Source of the DNA: Synechococcus sp. AG-670-F04
GTDB taxonomy: Bacteria; Cyanobacteriota; Cyanobacteriia; PCC-6307; Cyanobiaceae
DNA: 33,242 nucleotides
Direction of reading: 5' to 3'
NCBI GenBank assembly: GCA_003211515.1
Contig: QCSN01000020.1
Coordinates: 1-33,242 of the forward strand
A program made the translations under genes and the position numbers. The notes under the pieces were generated by a model. The model ran no database searches. It was not told where the DNA came from and saw only the letters and a program-made list of their open reading frames with translations. Positions within the stretch are counted from its first letter, which is position 1, and each line of letters starts with the position of its first letter. Below are positions 24,129-31,761 of the stretch, one piece after another.

Positions 24129-24460
24129 CTAGGGAATAGGTTTAATGGGGCAATTCGGATAACTATCTGGCAGCTCTTTAACTGCTCGATTCCAAGCCAT
24201 CTTTTCAATTTCTTCTGTCATCGATCCCGCAAGATCTCTTAGTGCCTCAGTAAACGTCTTTTGGGTTATGTCACCGACTTCCCTTTGACGACAAAGGATC
24301 AAAAGACTGTAAAGCGAAGCAAAATAAACAGCCGATGCAAAACATGCTTCCATTGTTTTTCTGATGCTTCACAAGGTTTCACTATTTCTTCAAATGTTTC
24401 AAAAGCCTGAACTGGTGCCGCTGAAAGAAGGAGAGCACCAAAGAGTGGAAAGAGCTTCAA
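24129..24460 (-). pseudogene. Tandem leader family member, frameshifted and without ATG (copy e)
   Basis: TTG at 24460-24458 stands where the family has ATG: it is followed by KLFPLFGALLLSAAPVQA and FETFEEIVKPCEASEK. At 24353-24360 the frame is lost in an A5 run; one extra A would join it to MEACFASAVYFASLYSL and the rest to the end YPNCPIKPIP at 24129. The mature part is a paralogue of copy a. Its 5' end abuts copy f head to head. Confidence 0.75.
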
Positions 24461-24777
24461 AATTAACTACTTCAGTAACTCTGTCCATCCTAATCCCTTT
24501 CTATGCCTTAGTGGCCTACGCCAGCGCTCGAACTCAATCGCATCTACCACTCAATCCATGGAAAAGATGGTTCTTGGTCTACGCATACGCATATTCTGCT
24601 GGTGCTTTTGCGCAATTATGTGACCTATATCTGAACGAAGAAATTTCAATGGACAATCTCCATGTAGCCCAGAAGGGCTACATGGAGGACAAAGTAGAAT
24701 TTGTATCCAAGAAGCAAGCAATCGACGCTGTTCTGGCTGAAGAAGTTTTTAAGGACTGTCCCTTGCTGCGTTATTGA
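24457..24777 (+). pseudogene. Divergent member of the tandem leader family without start codon (copy f)
   Basis: On the plus strand KLTTSVTLSILIPFYALVAYA is a signal peptide that lacks its Met: the expected ATG position (24457-24459) is TCA. The mature part ends in AQLCDLYLNEEISMDNLHVA and FKDCPLLRY, related to the CDFY...NCP pattern of copy a. The frame is open upstream to 24364 but that part runs antisense to copy e, so the upstream ATG is probably not a natural start. Confidence 0.55.
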
Positions 24778-25344
24778 TTGAGCGGCTGGCCATTCCTTTC
24801 ATCTACTATCTACGTGCCTTAAGTTCTAGTGAGTTCGTGAAAGCCTTCGTCTCATATGAACCTAACAAGTGCTATGTAAAAATTTTTAGTTATATGCGGA
24901 GACCCCCTTTCTGTGTCAGCATCTGTCAGAAGTTAGGGCTTTCCCGAACTTAAGTTGCGATGACGCTTGGCTGGCAATAAAAATACTACTGCTGGTGTTT
25001 TCCCGAAGTAAAAAAACCTATAGAACCCTAAATGTGCTGTGAGATTTTTTAGACATTAAACCCCCTCTGTTCCTCTGGGGTGGCTCAAACAAAAAAATAA
25101 ACTAGTGGAGGGATTAATTGTAGACAACTTATTGTCACTTGCTTGTGACGTGAGCGCAAGTCATCAGCAAGAAACTTCAGCGTAACTTTTATTCAGCAAA
25201 AGTTTTACAGCAAAAGTTTTCTGCAGTTCCTTTTTGTTTGATAGCTTTCGCTTTGAAGCGAGGCAAGTATGATTGCAAGAATGGCTTGACGTCGAGGGCT
25301 AATAACTTAGGACTTTGCTAGAAAGGACAAGCTGATTACTCAAA
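24778..25344. other. AT-rich region without genes
   Basis: About 570 bases with no coding sign. A 13-bp unit CAGCAAAAGTTTT occurs twice at 25194-25206 and 25208-25220. No tRNA, insertion sequence or strong hairpin was seen. Confidence 0.4.
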
Positions 25345-25626
25345 TTGAATTCGGATAAGGTTGCAATAGCTTTAACTCTTGGAATTGCCGCAGTCGAACT
25401 AGTAATCCTTTTAAGCAAAGGAATAGATATAGGCAGTGATTGGCTCTTTTATCTTCTCTATGCTATACTTTGTTATGTATTATTCCAAGGATTGCGACCC
25501 ATAGCTGATGTAATCACTGGGAAGGCGACAGCGGCAGTGAGCACTGCTGGGCTCGTATTGGTAATAACTCAATGGAATATATTCGAAATAACAAATACGA
25601 TAAAACTGGATTCACAGCATTCATGA
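25345..25626 (+). CDS. Small three-helix membrane protein, hypothetical
   Basis: A 93-residue frame starting at a TTG. It has three hydrophobic segments: VAIALTLGIAAVELVILLS, WLFYLLYAILCYVLFQGL and AAVSTAGLVLVITQW. The pattern is that of an integral membrane protein and is unlikely by chance. No family recognised. Base composition is low in GC like the following gene. Confidence 0.5.
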   Translation: MNSDKVAIALTLGIAAVELVILLSKGIDIGSDWLFYLLYAILCYVLFQGLRPIADVITGKATAAVSTAGLVLVITQWNIFEITNTIKLDSQHS

Positions 25627-25880
25627 ACTGCTCCACTCGCCACCTTAAAGCGACTGTCATAATTCACAATCGAGCAGGAACCATCGAATAGTCGCAAACT
25701 GCATCTCTTGCCTTTTGGGCCACAACAATGTTATCTTTATAAAACAACAATTATAAATGGGGTTCAAAGAAGTGATGTTGCCTAGCCAATGGTCGATTCT
25801 AGATTTTTCGACTGAGGACATAAATGTAGGCAACCGAGAATGGTCACCGATCATTCAAGCAACTGTTTCCGAATGATTTT
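25627..25880. other. AT-rich spacer before the sulfotransferase-like gene
   Basis: About 250 bases with no gene on either strand that I would support. It presumably carries the promoter of the next gene. Confidence 0.35.
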
Positions 25881-26909
25881 ATGTTTTGGATTCATGCTGG
25901 ACCACACAAAACAGCTAGCAGCTATATCCAAGACATCCTTCAAGTTAATAGACAACACCTACAGCAAAGAGGTGTTTTTGTTGCCAAAAAGTCGGACGCG
26001 AAAACGTTTGCTCGTCACTTCAATAATGGAGAGATAGACGCCATTCAACAGTTAAAGTTTATTCGTAAAAAGGGAAATAAATGCAAATTACTGAGTTCTG
26101 AATGGCTACACCCAACAATCCTAAACAGTGGAAGCATCTCAAAGCTGGAACTTCTTTCCAACAAAATAAATTCGAAAATAGGTCTTATCTTTTTCATAAG
26201 AGATCAAGCAAGCTGGATCAATTCAATGTATTGCCATACCATTAGACGTTTGTATCACCGAAGAGACTTCGCAGAATTTGCGAAGTCTTGGTGCGTACAA
26301 AAAAACTACTGGACACTTGATTGGTGTACGAAATTCGAGAATCTCAATACCAGTGGAATTGATCATAAATATATTGTGATGAGCAGCATTAAAAGTAGTG
26401 ATCCAGTTGAGGATCTCATGCAGGCAATCGGTTTCAACTATCCACAAAACGAATGGCAAACGAAAACAATCAATAGCGTCAACATACAACCCGGAACAAG
26501 AGGTATTTGGCTATCAAAGATCTGCAAGGAAATTTGTGACAGCTTGGATGTAAATACTGAGGAATTAAAGAATAGGGGACAAGAAATAAGGGATATTGCA
26601 ATCAAAAAACGTTGGCATTTAGAAAAATTTTATGGATTCAATCAGGATCTCTACAATGAAATAACAGCAAATTTTGATCAAAGCAATAGGACGTTTGCCG
26701 ACAACCACCTGAACAATGAGTGGCGGCATTTCTTTCCACACAAATCAGTTGTCAAGAGTGTTTACCATTACCCCAAAGATGAATATGAACTGATCGAGCT
26801 TGAGAAGAGTCTGTTGGGGGCATTAGAGCGTATGAACTTCCCAAGATCAAAATTAAAAGAAGCCTCAAGCTTATTTCAGGACTATGCAACTAGAGAGCAA
26901 CCTAGCTGA
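25881..26909 (+). CDS. Sulfotransferase-like P-loop protein
   Basis: A 342-residue protein. HAGPHKTASSYIQDIL at residues 5-20 is the PAPS 5'-phosphosulfate loop (family pattern HxGxxKTGTTxLQ), and IGLIFFIRDQASWINSMY at about 100-117 is the 3'-phosphate site (R and S). The rest is helix-rich with many Lys and Asn. Such enzymes sulfate cell-surface glycans or small molecules; the acceptor is unknown. Low GC and AT-rich flanks suggest it was acquired separately from the neighbours. Confidence 0.8.
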   Translation: MFWIHAGPHKTASSYIQDILQVNRQHLQQRGVFVAKKSDAKTFARHFNNGEIDAIQQLKFIRKKGNKCKLLSSEWLHPTILNSGSISKLELLSNKINSKIGLIFFIRDQASWINSMYCHTIRRLYHRRDFAEFAKSWCVQKNYWTLDWCTKFENLNTSGIDHKYIVMSSIKSSDPVEDLMQAIGFNYPQNEWQTKTINSVNIQPGTRGIWLSKICKEICDSLDVNTEELKNRGQEIRDIAIKKRWHLEKFYGFNQDLYNEITANFDQSNRTFADNHLNNEWRHFFPHKSVVKSVYHYPKDEYELIELEKSLLGALERMNFPRSKLKEASSLFQDYATREQPS

Positions 26910-27363
26910 TCGTAAATGCCATTAAAATACTGAAGAAGATTTGGCTTAGAACAGCAACAGTGTCGTTATACTGACAAGGTTTTCAATTAATTGATGATAG
27001 AAAGCGAGAGAAAAATAAGACCAATACAGATGATGACGACATAGCACAATCAAAACCGCACAATCAAAACCCCGTCTTGCGACGGGGCAGACATGATGAA
27101 ATAAGCTGCTGAAAGAATCAGTTGTTCGTCAGGCCAAGGTGTTCGTTAGACAAGGTGTTGGAAGAACTTATCAACGAGATGAAAGAGTGATGGTTGGAGT
27201 TCCAATCAGACTTGGGTGTAAAACAACCATTTACTATCTCTTCTTACTATTAAGGATTAGAGCGCTCTCTCCCGTTCACTCTTTGGATGATGACTCTCTT
27301 GGAAGCATCAGCGATATTAGATTTGTCCAAAGGTTTCACCCATGACCTTTTTGCTGATTGTTT
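26910..27363. other. Intergenic region with repeat and hairpin
   Basis: Holds a 14-bp tandem repeat (GCACAATCAAAACC at 27044-27057 and 27058-27071) and directly after it a hairpin CCCCGTC/GACGGGG (27070-27087). A 68-codon plus-strand frame at 27139-27345 has no family features and is not called. Confidence 0.5.
27066..27087 (-). terminator. Hairpin with T run on the minus strand
   Basis: Seven-bp stem CCCCGTC/GACGGGG with a TTGC loop. Read on the minus strand it is followed by TTTTG, so it could be an intrinsic terminator for a leftward transcript. No obvious leftward gene ends here. Confidence 0.5.
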
Positions 27364-27600
27364 ATGGATGCCATCGCGATCAGTGGGGTGGATATCAGCG
27401 GTATTGCGGCTCTGAAGGATCTTCATCGGAAACGGAAGGAACGCCGCATCCACCTGGTTTGGGTTTGTCGAAAGAGTGAGATCGTCGACAGTCTGAAACC
27501 GATGGGACTTTTCAGCGAGCGTGCGAAGAAGGTGACCTATCCCAGCTTGAGACAGGCTGTGAAACCTTCAAGGCTCGCTGATTCAAGGACAGGCCTCTAA
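27364..27600 (+). CDS. STAS-domain-like protein, possibly a SulP C-terminal fragment
   Basis: A 78-residue frame from the ATG at 27364 (MDAIAISGVDISGIAALKDL). The segment SGVDISGIAALKDLHRKRKERRIHL and then VDSLKPMGL follow the STAS domain pattern found at the C terminus of SulP anion transporters and in anti-sigma antagonists. The Ser/Thr normally used for phosphorylation lies in VDxSG. No transporter helices are encoded upstream, so this is either a free-standing domain or a remnant. It converges on the DUF3764 gene with a 4-bp overlap. Confidence 0.5.
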   Translation: MDAIAISGVDISGIAALKDLHRKRKERRIHLVWVCRKSEIVDSLKPMGLFSERAKKVTYPSLRQAVKPSRLADSRTGL

Positions 27601-27875
27601 GCCAGCCAGCGGGTGATCACAGTGCCGTCGTACACATGACCGGAGGCTTCCACGACAGGTTTGGTTTCTGGGTTCATAAAGACGTCGTACAGGACATTTT
27701 CCGGTCCCTGGAACATGACCGTTGCCCTCTTTGGGTTGTCCTTGCAAACTCCGATGTAGAAGGTTTTGACCCCCATCTCCGTAAACATAGCTTGCTGTTC
27801 AGGTGCATTCATATGTGCTTGATACTCTTCAAAGGTGTTGCTGAGTGTGAAGTCCAGAACAGTGGTTTCAGTCAT
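27597..27875 (-). CDS. DUF3764 family protein
   Basis: A 92-residue protein from the ATG at 27875 (MTETTVLDFTLSNTFEEYQ). It matches DUF3764, a small alpha+beta barrel-like family common in picocyanobacteria: SNTFEEYQAHMNAPEQQAMFTEMGVKTFYIGV and RATVMFQGPENVLYDVFMNPE. Function is unknown. It faces the STAS-like frame. Confidence 0.85.
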   Translation of the reverse strand: MTETTVLDFTLSNTFEEYQAHMNAPEQQAMFTEMGVKTFYIGVCKDNPKRATVMFQGPENVLYDVFMNPETKPVVEASGHVYDGTVITRWLA

Positions 27876-28028
27876 GGCCAGAGGGCGTTCAGCTCGAGTA
27901 CAACACAACAAACCGTTTGATGCTGCTGTCCAAGGCACAGCTGGGTTCCTGGGCCAACAACTCCACCACTTTGGGTTGATGGCGGCGGGCACTACATTTG
28001 TCGAGGTTTTATATCAGGGCAAGATCGC

Positions 28029-28229
28029 GTGCCAAAACTCGGTGAGATCAAGCTCAAGCAGATCCAACAACTCAATACTGCTGATAGTCCACTTCTCATT
28101 CGAAAGCACAAAGAAGTCCTCAACCTGATGATGCGTACCTTTCAACTGGATACGTATGGGTTGACCTGGGCTCAGTTCTTTAAAGGAGTCGTTCTGGGCG
28201 GTGCTGTTGTTTGGCTTCTGATGCGTTGA
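28029..28229 (+). CDS. Small membrane-anchored hypothetical protein, GTG start
   Basis: A 66-residue frame starting GTG at 28029 (VPKLGEIKLKQIQQLNT). An amphipathic basic N-terminal part is followed by one membrane helix at the C terminus (FFKGVVLGGAVVWLLMR). This layout suggests a tail-anchored protein. The frame on the opposite strand (28412 to 28014) is judged a shadow. No family named. Confidence 0.5.
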   Translation: MPKLGEIKLKQIQQLNTADSPLLIRKHKEVLNLMMRTFQLDTYGLTWAQFFKGVVLGGAVVWLLMR

Positions 28230-28464
28230 ATCATCTCTCAATCGGCAGGAAAATCTTTCAATCGGTGTTGAAGCGTTTTGAAGATTTCCATGAAAGGTTT
28301 CATTGAATTGGCCCATTCCATCGCCAGCAAGTTTTTTGCCCTCGTCATTGTTCACTAAAAAACGTTGTTGTTCGTGTTCCAATCCATTGAAGAAGCCCTC
28401 GCAGCTGCTCACCAGTCGCGGCCCTGGCTTGAATCCCTAGGTTGAACTCCTGCAGGACCCACCC
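28230..28464. other. Spacer without supported gene
   Basis: About 235 bases before the FAD oxidoreductase. Several short frames exist (for example ATG at 28289 giving 22 codons) but none is convincing. A Shine-Dalgarno-like CAGGA precedes the ATG at 28465. Confidence 0.35.
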
Positions 28465-30105
28465 ATGACCGAGGCGGATGTTCGGGGATCAGAGCCATCC
28501 CATGTTGTTGTCATCGGTGCTGGCTGGGCAGGCTGGGGCGCGGCCAAGGCGCTTTGTCAGGCCGGGGTTCGTGTCACCCTCATCGATGGGATGGCAGATC
28601 CAACCGGACGTGAATCGCTTGAAACGGCAAGCGGCAAGCCGTTCGAGGCTGGAACACGGGGATTCTGGAAGGACTATCCCAACATCAATCAACTCACCAC
28701 TGAGCTGGGTTTGGGGACCATCTTCACGGAGTTCACCACCAGTGCGTTTTGGTCGCCAGATGGTCTGGAAGCAACAGCACCTGTTTTTGGTGATGCGCCC
28801 ATGCTGCCGAGCCCGTTGGGCCAGGCTTTTGCAACCCTCAACCATTTTCAACGACTTCCTGTTCAGGATCGGCTCAGCATCGCGGGACTTCTCTACGCCA
28901 TGCTCGATCTGAATCGCAGCGAAGACACTTACCGAAAGTACGATTCGATTAGTGCGCTAACGCTGTTTAAAAAGATTGGAATCACTGATCGGATGATCAC
29001 TGATTTCCTGAGACCGATTCTTCTCGTTGGTCTGTTTAAACCGCCGGAGGAGTTGTCAGCCGCCGTAACAATGGAGCTTCTTTATTACTACGCACTGGCT
29101 CATCAGGATTCTTTTGATGTTCGTTGGATTAAATCCAAAAGTATTGCTGAGCATATCTTCGCTCCTCTGCACCGGCAGTTGTCTGAAAAGCACCAACTTG
29201 AAGTGATCGCCGGGACTCTCGCTACTCGGTTGCATGTATCGCCGGAGACCCGCGCGATTCACTCGATCGAGACGCGCAACTTGAAGTCAGGGAACAGCGG
29301 TGTGCTTGAGACGGTCGATGCTGTGGTGCTTGCGGTGGGCGCCAAAGGGATGGGTGCCCTGATGTCGCAATCACCAGTATGTAGCGAACTGGCTTCGGAG
29401 CTTGTGCGTGCGGGATCGCTCGGTTCCATCGATGTGGTGTCGATCCGTTTGTGGTTGGATCGGTTTGTGTCGGTGTCAGATCCCGCCAATGTGTTGTCGA
29501 GGTTTGACTGTTTGAAAGGTGCCGGAGCCACCTTTTTTATGCTGGATCAATTGCAGCGTGATTCCCAACAGGCCCTCTGGGGCAGGGATTCAGCGCAAGG
29601 GTCCGTGATTGCCAGCGATTTTTATAACGCCTCAGCGATTGTTGAATTAACTGATCAGGAGATCGTTGATTGCCTGATGCAGGACCTGTTACCCAACACT
29701 CAACCCACCTTCCGCACTGCTCGCGTTGTCGATCAGGAGGTCCGGCGTTATCCGAGCTCGGTGTCACTGTTTTCCCCTGGAAGTTTCAGCAAGCGGCCAC
29801 CGCTAGAAACTGCGCTGGATGCGGTGGTCTGTGCCGGTGACTGGGTGCGTATGGGTGAGAAGGAACATGGCGCCAAAGGGCTCTGTCAGGAGCGGGCTTA
29901 TGTGAGCGGCCTGGAAGCGGGGAACTCACTGCTCAGGCGCGGAATTGTGAAAGGTCGCACGTCATCCGCCAACCAACAGCATCCGGTGATTCCCATCCGC
30001 GCCGATGAACCTCAAGTGGTGCTCGGCCGTGCCCTCAACAAGTTGGTGATGGATCCTCTTGATGCCCTGGGGCTTCAGTGGCCCTGGCTTAGAAGCGCTT
30101 TTTGA
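28465..30105 (+). CDS. FAD-dependent amine oxidoreductase / carotene desaturase-like protein
   Basis: A 546-residue flavoprotein. The FAD motif is HVVVIGAGWAGWGAAKALCQ near residue 13, with LIDGMADPTGRE after it. The middle has GLFKPPEELSAAVTMELLYYY, as in plant-type phytoene/zeta-carotene desaturase relatives, and the FAD-closing segment is VVCAGDWVRMGEKEHGAKGLCQERAYVSGL. It is soluble or peripherally bound. The extra 50 residues at the end are not part of the core. A carotenoid or other polyene substrate is plausible but not shown. Confidence 0.88.
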   Translation: MTEADVRGSEPSHVVVIGAGWAGWGAAKALCQAGVRVTLIDGMADPTGRESLETASGKPFEAGTRGFWKDYPNINQLTTELGLGTIFTEFTTSAFWSPDGLEATAPVFGDAPMLPSPLGQAFATLNHFQRLPVQDRLSIAGLLYAMLDLNRSEDTYRKYDSISALTLFKKIGITDRMITDFLRPILLVGLFKPPEELSAAVTMELLYYYALAHQDSFDVRWIKSKSIAEHIFAPLHRQLSEKHQLEVIAGTLATRLHVSPETRAIHSIETRNLKSGNSGVLETVDAVVLAVGAKGMGALMSQSPVCSELASELVRAGSLGSIDVVSIRLWLDRFVSVSDPANVLSRFDCLKGAGATFFMLDQLQRDSQQALWGRDSAQGSVIASDFYNASAIVELTDQEIVDCLMQDLLPNTQPTFRTARVVDQEVRRYPSSVSLFSPGSFSKRPPLETALDAVVCAGDWVRMGEKEHGAKGLCQERAYVSGLEAGNSLLRRGIVKGRTSSANQQHPVIPIRADEPQVVLGRALNKLVMDPLDALGLQWPWLRSAF

Positions 30106-30932
30106 TCACAGCGGAAATGCGGGCGGGGCTGGAGTTCTTTCCATGTTCAGATCGATGCGCTGCGATGAGACGGTTATTGGTATGCAAGCCTGTAATTAGC
30201 AGTTAATTCAATTCGCGAAGCGATTGAAACCAAAGGTGGTGAGCGGTTGAATCAATATTTTGATTACCCCAGGCTTCGTGAGGATCTGAAAGCTTATGGG
30301 GTGTTCAGTCTGGCTCAAGCAGCTGCTGCAGAGTCCGAGGAAGATGGCGATGAAGGCATGGCTGCACTTGGTACCACTATTGCAATTCCAATTGCAAATA
30401 CATTGCTCGACTCGTATTTGAGCTGCAATGTGGTTGCGGGTTTGATTGATTCCACTGGCGAGAAAGATGTGCCACAAAAAAGATGTCGTCGAATTATTGC
30501 GTTTCAGGACATATAAGATGAAATCATCAAGAGTAGGCAACAGATTGATGGTAAAATAAATCAGGTTGCCGATGTTAAAATGGAATAGTAGGGTGTGAAC
30601 AATTATTTGGTTTCTGGTCGATTCGAGCCTGGCATCAAACTTGGATTTGAAATGTCGAGGCAGGGGATTGGAAATTGGAAGATCGCTGGTTTGATTCTCC
30701 CTGCTTATCAACATTTGCAGGCATTGGCCCCCCAGACTGATTCACCTTTCGATGCTAGGTAATCATGTCTTGCGCAACTGAAAGTCTTAAGTCGTCATGC
30801 TGTTGGCTGAATGAGGAGAAGGCACATTGCTCAGCTACAATAGTCTCTCTAATTGATCTGTTTTTCTGCGTGATTTACAACTGGCAACTTTTGACTAACC
30901 TTTGAGTTGACACATGGATAAGGACACAAGAG
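30106..30932. other. Long intergenic region with one doubtful ORF
   Basis: More than 800 bases. A plus-strand frame from the stop before 30190 to 30516 reads IREAIETKGGERLNQYFDYP and RLREDLKAYGVFSLAQAAAA, which looks protein-like, but its only start codon would be TTG at 30247. It may be a decayed gene. The minus-strand frame 30714-30208 is probably its shadow. The rest is AT-rich and holds the SDR promoter. Confidence 0.45.
30247..30516 (+). CDS. Possible degenerate small gene, TTG start
   Basis: An 89-residue frame, Ala-rich near the start and with Cys, Arg and Lys at the end (KRCRRIIAF). Protein-like sequence also precedes the TTG (SIREAIETKGGERL), so the true start may be lost. No family recognised. 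Low confidence. Confidence 0.3.
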   Translation: MNQYFDYPRLREDLKAYGVFSLAQAAAAESEEDGDEGMAALGTTIAIPIANTLLDSYLSCNVVAGLIDSTGEKDVPQKRCRRIIAFQDI

Positions 30933-31595
30933 ATGTCTGTTTTTTTGGTCACAGGCGCAAACCGTGGAATTGGTCTTGAATATTGCCGCCAACTGAAGTC
31001 TCGCGGGGACACTGTCATAGCAGTTTGCCGTGAAACCAGCGCCGATTTGGGGGAGTTGGATGTACGGATTGAGCAGGTTCCTGATCTGAGTCAGCAGGAG
31101 TCAATTGCCGATCTGATTGGCCGCCTTAATGGCCTTGAAATCAATACAGCAATACTCAATGCAGGTATTAACCATGTTATGGATTTGAACAATCTTGATC
31201 CTTCAAGTATTCGTCAGCAATTTGATGTGAATGCCTTGGCACCTCTCCTTCTTGCGAGTGCATTGATTCCCTCCATGTCTGCAGGCGGTAAGCTCGTGTT
31301 TATGAGCAGCCGTATGGGCTCAATTCAAGACAATACCTCGGGTGGTGAATATGGTTATCGGATGTCGAAGGCGGCGCTTAATAGTGCTGTCAAATCTTTG
31401 TCAATTGACCTGAAGGATCAAGGAATTTCAGTTGGTGTTTTACACCCAGGGATGGTTCAAACGCGTATGAATTTGAACTCAGATGGCATCCCTCCACAAG
31501 AGGCTGTTTCCAATCTCTTGGATAGAATTGGTCAATTATCTCTGGAAACGACTGGTTCGTTTTGGCATGCTGAAGGGAAGGTTTTGCCGTGGTGA
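30933..31595 (+). CDS. Short-chain dehydrogenase/reductase (C-factor-like)
   Basis: A 220-residue SDR. TGANRGIG at 7-14 binds NAD(P), the NAG motif is at residues 76-78, Ser125/126 in FMSSRMGS and Y142-x3-K146 (YRMSK) make the catalytic set. HPGMVQTRMN is the usual post-catalytic loop. The short length and missing C-terminal part resemble the C-factor/CsgA-like group. The substrate is unknown. A strong terminator follows at 31707-31745. Confidence 0.92.
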   Translation: MSVFLVTGANRGIGLEYCRQLKSRGDTVIAVCRETSADLGELDVRIEQVPDLSQQESIADLIGRLNGLEINTAILNAGINHVMDLNNLDPSSIRQQFDVNALAPLLLASALIPSMSAGGKLVFMSSRMGSIQDNTSGGEYGYRMSKAALNSAVKSLSIDLKDQGISVGVLHPGMVQTRMNLNSDGIPPQEAVSNLLDRIGQLSLETTGSFWHAEGKVLPW

Positions 31596-31706
31596 TTGGT
31601 TAATTCCAACAATTAGATGTACTGTCATTATTGGCAGGCTTTAGCTTGGTTGGTCTTGATCATTAGTCAACCACCTTTTAATTCAAGCTAAATCTTCCAA
31701 CGGCTG

Positions 31707-31745
31707 AATCGATCCGGCCGGTTTTGCTTGCCGGATCGATTTTTT
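31707..31745. terminator. Strong rho-independent terminator between convergent genes
   Basis: Stem ATCGATCCGG (31708-31717) pairs perfectly with CCGGATCGAT (31731-31740), followed by TTTTT on the plus strand. It ends the SDR transcript and lies just past the end of the convergent surface-protein gene. Confidence 0.85.
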
Positions 31746-31761
31746 GCACTGTTGGTCTTTG

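Noticed and set aside
27139-27345. 68-codon plus-strand frame upstream of the STAS-like frame
   Set aside because: Tested as the missing transporter part of a SulP gene, but it shows no membrane-helix pattern of that family.
28014-28412. 132-codon minus-strand frame
   Set aside because: Opposite to a better plus-strand frame with a membrane anchor; no family features.
30208-30714. 168-codon minus-strand frame before the SDR gene
   Set aside because: Composition looks antisense and there is no domain or signal peptide logic.
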